A DNA stretch of 32,533 bases, from the NCBI GenBank assembly GCA_041663585.1, contig JBAYMN010000012.1:1-32533 (forward strand), written 5' to 3'. How positions within the stretch are numbered: position 1 is the stretch's first letter; each line of letters starts with the position of its first letter. Below the pieces are notes generated by a model. The model searched no databases, was not told the origin of the DNA, and saw nothing but the letters and a program-made list of their open reading frames with translations. A program made the position numbers and the translations under genes. Source of the stretch: JALOBO01 sp023228225. Lineage in GTDB: Bacteria; Bacillota; Clostridia; Christensenellales; UBA1242. This document shows positions 23,267 through 31,616 of this stretch, piece by piece.

Positions 23267-23511
23267 GATATTTTTATATTTGTAAAAACCAACGGTTTCT
23301 ATATTAAGATTTTTTATTTTAACATATATTGGTAAACTTTCTGACAGTTTCAAAAACGCAACCTTTATATTCAAATTAAATAATTATTAACATATATCCA
23401 TATACTCCTACACATAAAATATACTAATTTGTCATATAACTTAAATTTTGAAGAAATATCGCAAATTGTTTTTTAAAAGTGTGCAAAAGACTTTAAAAAA
23501 AAATTGTAATG

Positions 23512-23520
23512 TGGTATAAT
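23512..23520 (+). promoter_or_regulatory. Extended -10 promoter of gyrB
   Basis: TGGTATAAT, an extended -10 with TATAAT at 23515-23520, 39 bp before the gyrB ATG. The 23267-23510 stretch is AT-rich and otherwise featureless to my reading. Confidence 0.6.
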
Positions 23521-23559
23521 CATTGCGTATATAAAATTACGCTTTAAACGGAGGAGAAT

Positions 23560-25545
23560 ATGACTGAGAAAGATTTAAATTTAATTACTTCAAAACATGT
23601 ACAACAAACTGTTGAAGAAGCTGATTTGGCTGAGCAAAATTTAAAAAAAGTAGTTAAATATGATGAAAGTGATATTCAAGTACTAGAAGGGCTTGAACCT
23701 GTTCGCAAAAGACCAGGCATGTACATTGGTTCCACTGATGCGCGAGGGCTTCACCATCTTGTCTATGAAATAGTAGATAACAGTATTGATGAGGCGCTTG
23801 CGGGTTTTTGCGATAAAATAGATATAAAGATACAAATTGATGGTTCAGTATCAGTTGCTGATAATGGTCGTGGCATTCCTACCGGTATTCACAAGACCGA
23901 AAAAAAATCTGCCGTAGAAGTCGTATTAACAAAATTGCACGCAGGTGGAAAGTTTGGCGGAAATGGGTATAAAATTTCTGGTGGTTTACACGGTGTTGGT
24001 TTATCTGTTGTTAATGCGTTATCAGAATGGCTTAAAGTTGAAGTTTTTCAAAATAACGCCTATTTTCACCAAATTTATAAAAGAGGTGTTCCACAATATC
24101 CGCTCACTGCTGATGGCTCTACTACCGAACGCGGAACAAGGGTATCTTTTTATCCCGATATTCAAATATTTGAAACGCTAGAATTTGATTATGAAACTTT
24201 GCGTACTCGTTTAAGAGAAATTGCCTTTTTAAATAAAGGACTTGTTATTAACCTTATCGATGAGAGAGCGGGACAACAAAAATCCGATTCTTTCCAGTAT
24301 AAAGGCGGAATAATGGAGTTTGTAGATTTTTTAAATCAAGGTCGTGTTAATATTTTTCCGAGCACACTTTATTTTAGAAATATTACAGAAAAAAACGAAG
24401 TTGAAATTGCTTTTCAGTACAACGATGGCTACAACGATGTAATTAACTCTTATGCAAATAATATAAATACCGAAGAAGGTGGCACGCATTTAATTGGTTT
24501 TAAAAATGCGTTAACGCGTGTTATCAATGATTCGGGTAAAAAACTAAACATTTTAAAAGATGAACAAAAATTAACTGGTGATGATGTGCGTGAAGGGCTT
24601 ACCGCAATTATAAGCGTTAAACTTTTTGACCCACAATTTGAAGGACAGACCAAAACAAAATTGGGCAATTCCGAAATGCGTACAATAGTTGAAAATGTAT
24701 TAACAGAAAATTTTAGCACCTATTTAGAGGAACACCCAAAAGAATGCCGGGATTTAATTGAAAAATGTTTACTAGCACAAACCGCAAGAGATGCGGCTAG
24801 AAATGCACGTGAACTTACTAGGCGTAAATCGATATTAGAAAACACCACACTACCTGGCAAACTTGCTGATTGTAGTGATAGAGATCCTGCACTCACAGAA
24901 ATTTACTTAGTAGAGGGTGATAGTGCGGGTGGCACAGCAAAACAAGGCAGAGATAGGCGTTTTCAAGCCATATTGCCACTGCGTGGTAAAATTTTAAATG
25001 TTGAAAAAGCAAGACTTGCTCATATTTTAGATAATAACGAAATTAGAGCAATGATTACCGCGTTCGGTTGTGGAATTTCGGAAGAATTTGATGAAAGCAA
25101 ATTGCGTTACCACAAAATTATTAGTATGACTGATGCCGATGTAGATGGTAGCCATATTAGAATTTTAATGCTTACCTTCTTTTATCGTTTTATGAGACCA
25201 TTATTAGAAAAAGGCTATATTTATGCGGCACAACCACCGCTTTACAAAGTTGAAAAAAATAAAATAAATAATTATTTTTACAACGATAAGGATTTAGCAA
25301 CATATCTTGATGAAGTTGGACACAAAGGTATAGAAATACAAAGATACAAAGGTCTTGGTGAAATGGACGCACAACAACTTTGGGATACTACCATGAGTCC
25401 CGAACATAGAACGCTAATTCAAATTACACTGGAAGATGCGTTAGAGGCTGATAAAGTTTTTGATATGCTTATGGGTGAACGCCCAGAACTTAGGCGTGAA
25501 TTCATAGAACAAAACGCAAAACTTGTTAAAGAATTAGATGTGTAG
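23560..25545 (+). CDS. gyrB: DNA gyrase subunit B
   Basis: ATPase subunit of gyrase, which adds negative supercoils to DNA with GyrA. The 661-residue protein has the GHKL ATPase start EGLEPVRKRPGMYIGSTD, the ATP-site EIVDNSIDEA and DNGRGIP, and the lid region GLHGVGLSVVNALS. The TOPRIM domain carries EGDSAGG and SMTDADVDGSHIRILML, and the C-terminal RYKGLGEMDAQQLWDTTM follows. QGRDRRFQAILPLRGKILNVEKAR favours GyrB over ParE. An N-terminal extension of about 35 residues precedes the conserved start. ATG 23560 follows CGGAGGAG. gyrA starts within 12 bp. Confidence 0.98.
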   Translation: MTEKDLNLITSKHVQQTVEEADLAEQNLKKVVKYDESDIQVLEGLEPVRKRPGMYIGSTDARGLHHLVYEIVDNSIDEALAGFCDKIDIKIQIDGSVSVADNGRGIPTGIHKTEKKSAVEVVLTKLHAGGKFGGNGYKISGGLHGVGLSVVNALSEWLKVEVFQNNAYFHQIYKRGVPQYPLTADGSTTERGTRVSFYPDIQIFETLEFDYETLRTRLREIAFLNKGLVINLIDERAGQQKSDSFQYKGGIMEFVDFLNQGRVNIFPSTLYFRNITEKNEVEIAFQYNDGYNDVINSYANNINTEEGGTHLIGFKNALTRVINDSGKKLNILKDEQKLTGDDVREGLTAIISVKLFDPQFEGQTKTKLGNSEMRTIVENVLTENFSTYLEEHPKECRDLIEKCLLAQTARDAARNARELTRRKSILENTTLPGKLADCSDRDPALTEIYLVEGDSAGGTAKQGRDRRFQAILPLRGKILNVEKARLAHILDNNEIRAMITAFGCGISEEFDESKLRYHKIISMTDADVDGSHIRILMLTFFYRFMRPLLEKGYIYAAQPPLYKVEKNKINNYFYNDKDLATYLDEVGHKGIEIQRYKGLGEMDAQQLWDTTMSPEHRTLIQITLEDALEADKVFDMLMGERPELRREFIEQNAKLVKELDV

Positions 25546-25556
25546 AGGTGGATAAA

Positions 25557-28097
25557 ATGAAAAAAAGAGAAAGAAGTGGAGTTCATGAAGAAATAATAGA
25601 CAACACAAAAATAGTGCGTGTGCAAGTAGAAGAAGAAATGAAAAAATCTTTTATAGCATATGCAATGGCGGTAAATGTTTCGCGTGCTATTCCTGATGTT
25701 CGTGATGGCTTAAAGCCAGTTCATCGCAGAATACTTTATGCAATGGGAGACTTAAACCTTTCAAACGATAAACCATATAAAAAATGCGCACGTATTGTCG
25801 GCGACGTTATTGGTAAATATCACCCACATGGCGATACCGCAGTGTATGATGCACTTGTTAGACTGGCTCAGGACTTTTCTATTAACTGTCCGCTTGTTGA
25901 TGGGCACGGTAATTTTGGTTCAGTTGATGGTGACCCACCTGCCGCTATGCGATATACTGAGGCTAGACTTTCTAAAATCGCGGGCGAAATGCTTAGAGAT
26001 ATTGAAAAAGAAACTATTGATTATTATCCAAATTATGATGATACATTAATGCAACCTACAATTTTACCTTCCCGCTTTCCTAATCTTTTAGTAAACGGTT
26101 CAGATGGTATAGCTGTAGGTATGGCAACAAACATTCCACCACACAATTTAAATGAAGTAATTAACGGTGTAATGGCACTTATTGATAATCCAGAAATTAC
26201 CATTGAAGAATTAATGAAGTATATACCTGCACCAGATTTTCCCACTGGTGGTATTATAATGGGCAGTGCCGCAATTAGACAAGCATACTTAACTGGTCAC
26301 GGTGGTATTGTTGTTAGGGCAAAAATCGAAATTGAAGAAAGCGAAGGGGGCAACTCTCGTGCAAGAATTATTGTAACCGAACTTCCATATCAAGTTAACA
26401 AAGCAAAATTAATTATGGCTATTGCGGATTTAGTTAAGGACAAGCGTATAGAAGGTATATCTGATATTAAAGAAGAATCCGATAGAAAAGGTATGCGTCT
26501 TGTGTTTGACCTCAAAAAAGATGCAAATCCACAAGTTGTATTAAATACACTTTATAAGCACAGCGAATTACAAACGAAGAGTGGTATTACATTCTTATCA
26601 TTAGTAAATGGCGTACCTAAAATTTTAAATTTGTATGAAATGCTGTATTACTATCTTGAACATCAAAAAGGTGTTATTGTTCGCAGAACACGTTTTGATT
26701 TAAACAAAGCGGAAGAGCGCGCACATATTGTTGAAGGATTAGTAAAAGCACTCGGGCAAATTGATGCGGTTATTAAAACAATTAAAGCATCAAAAGAGCG
26801 TGCTGATGCAATAGAAAACTTGGTTAATGGTTTTGAATTAACCGAAAAACAAGCCATTGCAATATTAGAAATGAGATTGCAAAGACTTACAGGGCTTGAA
26901 ATTGAAAAACTTAACGAAGAATATGCAATACTTTTAAAAACGATTGAAGAATTAAAGATAATTTTAAATTCTGACCAAAAAGTGCTTGATATTATTAAAA
27001 CAGAGTTAATTGAAATTCAAGCAAAGTATGGAACGCCAAGAAAAACAGAAATATCAGTTGATTACAGTGATATTAACATTGAAGATTTAATTGATAAAGA
27101 AGATGTTGTTGTAACAATGACACATTTTGGTTATATTAAACGTATTTCGGTAACCGAATACAAAAGTCAACATAGAGGCGGAAAAGGCGTAACTGCCCAC
27201 AAGCCAAAAGAAGAAGACTTTGTAGAACAAGTTTATATTACAAGTACACATGATACATTGTTATTTTTCAGTTCTTTCGGTAAAGTATATGCAATAAAAG
27301 GATATGAGGTTCCAGAAGGCGAAAGACAAGCAAGAGGTAGAGCGATGATTAATGTCTTACCGCTTGCAAGTGGTGAAAAAATATCCGCTATGATACCTAT
27401 GAATGAAAATTCACGCGGGTATATTATAATGGCGACTAAGCGCGGATTAATTAAAAAAACTGATTTATCAGAATTTGCCGAAATTCGTAAAAATGGAAAA
27501 ATCGCAATTAGGTTGCTTGATAGCGATGAGTTAATCGGAGTGCAATTTACCGCAGGTCAAGATAACATTATTATGGCATCACACGAAGGTAAGTGTATAA
27601 GATTTAGCGAAAAAAATGTACGCAAAATGGGTAGAGATACACAAGGTGTACGTAGCATGAAACTTAATCCAAATGACTACATTGTAGATATGCTTGTACT
27701 AAATGAGGATTGTGAAATACTCACAGTGTCCGAAAATGGCTATGGAAAGCGTTCTGATCCCGAGGATTATCGCGAACAAGGTAGAGCGGGTAAGGGTGTT
27801 AAAGCAGGTATATTCAATGAGAAAACAGGAATGCTTGTTAATTTAAAACAAGTTAGACCTGAGGAAGATATTATGCTTATTGCGGACAACGGAATTATTA
27901 TTAGGGTTAATGCTGATGACATTAGCAAAGTAGGCAGGAACACACAGGGTGTGCGAATAATGAGAATTGGCGATACCGCCAAAGTAGTGTGCGTAGCAAT
28001 TACCGCACGCGAAGAAGAGCCTGTTGAAATCGAAAGCCAAACAGAAACTATAAATTCAGAAGAAAATTTTACAGAGCCAAGTAATGAACAAGTTTAA
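25557..28097 (+). CDS. gyrA: DNA gyrase subunit A
   Basis: Breakage-reunion subunit of gyrase. The catalytic Tyr is in AAMRYTEARL. The quinolone-determining region reads HPHGDTAVYDALVR, with Thr where E. coli has Ser83 and Asp kept at 87. The C-terminal pinwheel has the GyrA box as QHRGGKG, one change from QRRGGKG, which supports gyrase rather than ParC. The length of 846 residues is normal and ends in an acidic tail (EPVEIESQTETINSEENFTEPS). I chose ATG 25557 over GTG 25548 because the GAGGTG around 25546-25550 is the ribosome site. It forms an operon with gyrB and ends at a long hairpin terminator shared with the convergent mscS gene. Confidence 0.97.
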   Translation: MKKRERSGVHEEIIDNTKIVRVQVEEEMKKSFIAYAMAVNVSRAIPDVRDGLKPVHRRILYAMGDLNLSNDKPYKKCARIVGDVIGKYHPHGDTAVYDALVRLAQDFSINCPLVDGHGNFGSVDGDPPAAMRYTEARLSKIAGEMLRDIEKETIDYYPNYDDTLMQPTILPSRFPNLLVNGSDGIAVGMATNIPPHNLNEVINGVMALIDNPEITIEELMKYIPAPDFPTGGIIMGSAAIRQAYLTGHGGIVVRAKIEIEESEGGNSRARIIVTELPYQVNKAKLIMAIADLVKDKRIEGISDIKEESDRKGMRLVFDLKKDANPQVVLNTLYKHSELQTKSGITFLSLVNGVPKILNLYEMLYYYLEHQKGVIVRRTRFDLNKAEERAHIVEGLVKALGQIDAVIKTIKASKERADAIENLVNGFELTEKQAIAILEMRLQRLTGLEIEKLNEEYAILLKTIEELKIILNSDQKVLDIIKTELIEIQAKYGTPRKTEISVDYSDINIEDLIDKEDVVVTMTHFGYIKRISVTEYKSQHRGGKGVTAHKPKEEDFVEQVYITSTHDTLLFFSSFGKVYAIKGYEVPEGERQARGRAMINVLPLASGEKISAMIPMNENSRGYIIMATKRGLIKKTDLSEFAEIRKNGKIAIRLLDSDELIGVQFTAGQDNIIMASHEGKCIRFSEKNVRKMGRDTQGVRSMKLNPNDYIVDMLVLNEDCEILTVSENGYGKRSDPEDYREQGRAGKGVKAGIFNEKTGMLVNLKQVRPEEDIMLIADNGIIIRVNADDISKVGRNTQGVRIMRIGDTAKVVCVAITAREEEPVEIESQTETINSEENFTEPSNEQV

Positions 28098-28104
28098 TTT
28101 AAAA

Positions 28105-28150
28105 AGTTAAAAGCAAAAAAGATGCCATCGCATCTTTTTTGCTTTTAACT
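28105..28150. terminator. Long two-way terminator between gyrA and mscS
   Basis: A perfect 21-bp stem: the arms at 28105-28125 and 28130-28150 are exact complements around the loop CATC. An internal A6/T6 makes it usable for both the rightward gyrA and the leftward mscS transcripts. Confidence 0.85.
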
Positions 28151-28174
28151 ATAAACCAAGCCGAATTTAGAAAT

Positions 28175-28978
28175 TTAAAAAACGATGTTGTTTTGTTTAA
28201 GTTCTGTTATTATATATTCTCGCAATTTATATTCTAAATTTTTATACCCGTGCCAATTGATTCCACAGATGAGTTTATAAGTTATATATTCATTTGTTTG
28301 TGAAGATACCCCAGCGATATAATAATTTCTAACAGAATTAGAAAATTCATCTTTAAATTTTTGTGTAGCGATTAAAATCAGGCGTTTTACTAAATCTAAA
28401 TCATTAGTTATTGACACGTCGGTTTCAATAACTAAATTAACATCATTTCTAGAATAGTTGACTATTTTAGCAATATTGCCATTAGGAATTATTACAATTT
28501 CATCGCCTTCAAGTTTGATTTGAGTTGATTTTAAACCCAAGTTAGTTATTAATCCAGTTACGCCATCTATATCTGCGTAATCGCCGACATTTATCTTATT
28601 TTCAAGTATAAGGCTAATTCCCGCAATAATGTCTTTAAACGCAGTTTGGGCGGCAAGCACGATTACTATGGAAGATATTCCGGCAGTCGCTAATAGTGTG
28701 TTAAAAACTTTATCTAAACCAGTAGCATCTAAAATTATCACTACAAAAAATAGCCAAAACAAAACATTTGTCATATTATCAATTAAACGTGTGATATGAA
28801 CAACATTTAAATTTTGGCGACGATGTCTTCTGGTCGCAAATCTTTTTAATCCAAATGCTATTAGTTTTTTTACAAAAAATAAAAGCGTGCCGTAAATTAT
28901 TACAGATAAAACGCCATAAAAAAACCCCGCCCAATTTAAATTTAAGTTATTATTCAAAAAATCCCTAAGAAAATTCAT
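28175..28978 (-). CDS. mscS: Small-conductance mechanosensitive channel (MscS family)
   Basis: A membrane channel that opens under tension to release solutes during osmotic downshock. The 267-residue protein has three hydrophobic spans near residues 18-40, 63-85 and 88-115. The third is the pore helix (TLLATAGISSIVIVLAAQTAFKDIIAGISLI). The MscS beta domain follows, with KINVGDYADIDGVTGLITNLGLKSTQI and the signature VIIPNGNIAKIVNYS. A normal C-terminal alpha-beta cage ends the protein. The ATG at 28978 follows GGGGG; the longer frame from a TTG is less likely. It converges on gyrA and is followed upstream by the nucleoside hydrolase gene on the same strand, with only about 60 bp between them. 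Confidence 0.94.
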   Translation of the reverse strand: MNFLRDFLNNNLNLNWAGFFYGVLSVIIYGTLLFFVKKLIAFGLKRFATRRHRRQNLNVVHITRLIDNMTNVLFWLFFVVIILDATGLDKVFNTLLATAGISSIVIVLAAQTAFKDIIAGISLILENKINVGDYADIDGVTGLITNLGLKSTQIKLEGDEIVIIPNGNIAKIVNYSRNDVNLVIETDVSITNDLDLVKRLILIATQKFKDEFSNSVRNYYIAGVSSQTNEYITYKLICGINWHGYKNLEYKLREYIITELKQNNIVF

Positions 28979-29039
28979 AAAAACCCCCAATTTTTTGATT
29001 TTTCCTTAGTATTTTATTAAATTGTAAAACATTTTACTA

Positions 29040-29963
29040 TTAATCTATGTTGCCCATTATTGTAAAAAATAATTTTTTAAATTTAACAACATTTATTTTT
29101 GTACATACTGACATATTATATATATCACGAGATTTTTTAGAAAAATCGCAGACCACAATTCCGGTTTTTACTGTATCTATAATTTCCACGGTAACATAAG
29201 CGCGTTTTGTTTTAAAAATTTTTGGTTCTATAAGATATGATGCAGTACAACTATCGTGCGTAGCCGCCCCATTTTTTACATGATTATCTTTGTATGTTCT
29301 AAAAAGAACTTCAAACATAGCGCCGACATAATTTGTTACTTTTATCCGCGCTATATCTCTTTTATTAAAATAAGCAGTATGTCCCATTTCCATCGGACAC
29401 ATTACTAGTTCTAATCCGCTTTTAAATATAATGTCTGCGGCTTCTGGGTCTACCCCAATGTTAAATTCAGCATAAGGCGTTTTATTACCAACTCCATCAA
29501 GTGAGCCACCCATAAATATTAATTTGTCTATTTTGTTTTTTAGTTTAGGATAAGTTAAAATAAAAGCGGCGATATTTGTAAGTGGACCAGTTGCAATTAT
29601 ACTAATTTTTTCTTCACTATTTTTTAATATATCACGGATTGCTTCCACAGCATTTTTCTCTATTACTTGTGTTCTTGGCTCCGGAAAATCGTATTCGCCT
29701 AAGCCAAAAGAACCGTGCACCCAAGATGCATCTTCTAGTTTGCGCTTTAATGGTGATGCAGCACCACGAGCAACGGGAGTGGTTCTACCAAAAAACTCTA
29801 ACAATTTTAATGTGTTTGAAGTTACATTATCTATGCCAACATTACCCGCAACTGTGGTAATAAGTTTTACATCAAGTTCTTCCGAAAAGAGCGCCATTGC
29901 AAGTGCAACCGAATCATCAATGCCGGGGTCTGTGTCAAATATCACGGGTATTTTTTTCTGCAT
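29040..29963 (-). CDS. Inosine-uridine preferring nucleoside hydrolase
   Basis: Splits nucleosides into base and ribose for salvage. The 307-residue protein has the calcium-binding N-terminal motif IPVIFDTDPGIDDSVALAMA, ATGPLTNIA, FMGGSLDGVGN, AEFNIGVDPEAA and the C-terminal THDSCTASYLI. These cover the whole family active site, including the clustered Asp residues and the catalytic His region. ATG 29963 follows AAGGAC. Base preference cannot be assigned. A ribokinase gene begins 271 bp away in the opposite direction, which fits joint use: ribose released here is trapped as ribose 5-phosphate. The gap between them has AT-rich sequence but no clear operator that I can name. Confidence 0.94.
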   Translation of the reverse strand: MQKKIPVIFDTDPGIDDSVALAMALFSEELDVKLITTVAGNVGIDNVTSNTLKLLEFFGRTTPVARGAASPLKRKLEDASWVHGSFGLGEYDFPEPRTQVIEKNAVEAIRDILKNSEEKISIIATGPLTNIAAFILTYPKLKNKIDKLIFMGGSLDGVGNKTPYAEFNIGVDPEAADIIFKSGLELVMCPMEMGHTAYFNKRDIARIKVTNYVGAMFEVLFRTYKDNHVKNGAATHDSCTASYLIEPKIFKTKRAYVTVEIIDTVKTGIVVCDFSKKSRDIYNMSVCTKINVVKFKKLFFTIMGNID

Positions 29964-30175
29964 ATTTTTGTCCTTCTTTGTTGAAATATGTTTATTTTAT
30001 GTATTTTATTTAATGTTTTTGTGTCACCTTAATAAATATAAAAAGCCATTTCAATTAAGCGACTGTATAAATATAGTATTATATAAAAAAACAACAGTCA
30101 AGCAAAAATGCTTAAATATGTATTTTTGGCTTTAAGTTTATGGTTTTGCTATAAAGAATTTTGTATTCAAACAAA

Positions 30176-30215
30176 TTGACAATTTTTTAAATAAAAATTA
30201 GACTTAGATACAATC
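30176..30215 (+). promoter_or_regulatory. Possible ribokinase promoter
   Basis: TTGACA at 30176-30181, with TACAAT at 30209-30214 too far (27 bp) for a standard pairing. A weaker -10 (TTAGAC) lies at 17 bp. The promoter is probably here but the exact elements are unclear. Confidence 0.35.
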
Positions 30216-30234
30216 TAAATAAAAGGAAATTTAT

Positions 30235-31143
30235 ATGGCAAAGATTTTTGTACTAGGTAGTTTAAATATGGACTTAGTAATCAATGCGGAACGTTTTCCT
30301 AATAAAGGTGAAACGATAAAGGGAACAGATTTTTTTATAAATGAAGGTGGAAAAGGATTAAATCAAGCAGTTGCATGTGCAAAAATGGGTGCCGAAACCT
30401 ATATGATAGGGACGGTGGGTTGTGATGAATATGGCAAAAAACTTATTAAGGCTTTAAAAACTTACGGGGTAAAAACAAAGTACATTCAAAAAATTAAACA
30501 TAAAAATTCCGGAATTGCACTAATTACTGTTTGTGATGGCGAAAATAAAATTATAGTTAATAGTGGTGCAAATGCACTTATTAATTTTGCAAAAGTAGAA
30601 AAAATATTAAACACAAAGACGCTACCGGGTGATATTTTAATACTGCAACAAGAAATACCGCTTGACATTGTAGAAAAAGCAATAGCAATAGCATCAAAAA
30701 AGTATGTCAAAGTTATTTTAAACCCCGCACCAGCGGCAAAAATAAAGAAAGATTTATATAAAAAAGTGGATTTAATAATACCAAACGAAACCGAAACTGA
30801 AATTTTAACCGAAATTTGTCCAGATGATGAAGTAAGTATAAAATTAGCCATACAAAGTTTACACAAATTAGGAGTAAAAAACGTAGCAATCACGTTAGGC
30901 AGTAAAGGAGCGGTAATCAGTGCGGGCAAGGAAATTGAATTTATACCCGCCAAAATAGTAAAAGTAGTAGATACAACCGGTGCAGGAGATACTTTTGTAG
31001 GTGTAGTAGCAGTAATGTTACAGGAAGGCAAAAGTCTGTCAAAATCCGCAAATTTTGCAAACACTGCTTCCGCACTTAAAATTACTCGTAAAGGTGCCGC
31101 AAAAGCCATACCAACATATACCGAAGTTCTGCTTTCTGAATAA
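30235..31143 (+). CDS. rbsK: Ribokinase
   Basis: Phosphorylates ribose to ribose 5-phosphate; PfkB family. The 302-residue protein has the N-terminal LGSLNMDLVINAERFPNKGETI and the substrate motif NEGGKGLNQAVACAKMGAET. NPAPAAKI, IIPNETETEIL and the signature DTTGAGDTFVGV with the catalytic Asp follow. The N-D and GGKGxNQ elements favour ribokinase over fructokinases. ATG 30235 follows AAAAGGAAAT. No ribose transporter or LacI-type regulator is beside it. The divergent nucleoside hydrolase suggests that its ribose comes from nucleosides. A hairpin 125 bp later probably ends its transcript. Confidence 0.93.
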   Translation: MAKIFVLGSLNMDLVINAERFPNKGETIKGTDFFINEGGKGLNQAVACAKMGAETYMIGTVGCDEYGKKLIKALKTYGVKTKYIQKIKHKNSGIALITVCDGENKIIVNSGANALINFAKVEKILNTKTLPGDILILQQEIPLDIVEKAIAIASKKYVKVILNPAPAAKIKKDLYKKVDLIIPNETETEILTEICPDDEVSIKLAIQSLHKLGVKNVAITLGSKGAVISAGKEIEFIPAKIVKVVDTTGAGDTFVGVVAVMLQEGKSLSKSANFANTASALKITRKGAAKAIPTYTEVLLSE

Positions 31144-31266
31144 ATAAAAATAAATTAAAAAATATAAATTAATTATTTTTTACTGATTTATTTTGTATTT
31201 TACCAACATCATTATAACCATAATAAATAGGCACTTTAATAAAAATTTAATAGTTAATAAAAAATA

Positions 31267-31303
31267 AAAAAATCTTCACAAAGTTTGCGTGAAGATTTTT
31301 TGT
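31267..31303 (+). terminator. Terminator after ribokinase
   Basis: AAAAATCTTCAC and GTGAAGATTTTT form a 12-bp perfect stem with a 9-nt loop, ending in T7. The A run on the other side would allow use from the right as well. Confidence 0.85.
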
Positions 31304-31415
31304 AGTGACAATACACTTTATAAAATCAACACCTCGTTAGTATAAATCCAGTGAAATATTTATACAAAAATATAAAATTAAAACTTACTAATTTTGCTAA
31401 AACGTTTGCCTTATG

Positions 31416-31580
31416 CGCGTACGCGTGATATATTATTATAAATAAACTAAAATAGTATATATTTCCACTTGTAATTGCTTAAAATATTATAATAAATTAT
31501 AATCTAATTAATTTATACTATTTGACACAAATAACAACTACATGTTAAAAATATTGCTTTAAGAAAATAGTCAAATAGTA
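31416..31580. promoter_or_regulatory. Upstream region of GLUG gene, palindrome and inverted repeat
   Basis: The gene-free gap before the surface protein has two marked elements. CGCGTACGCG is a perfect 10-bp palindrome at 31416-31425 in very AT-rich DNA. TACTATTTGA (31516-31525) is repeated inverted as TCAAATAGTA (31571-31580). TTGACA at 31522-31527 overlaps the left arm and may be a -35, with TTAAAA 17 bp later as a weak -10. The repeats could bind a regulator. Confidence 0.4.
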
Positions 31581-31616
31581 CAAAACGATAAAACGCCGAA
31601 AGGAGATACATATTAG

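Noticed and set aside
30486..31109. Minus-strand open frame of 207 codons
   Set aside because: It lies inside ribokinase in antisense and has no features of its own.
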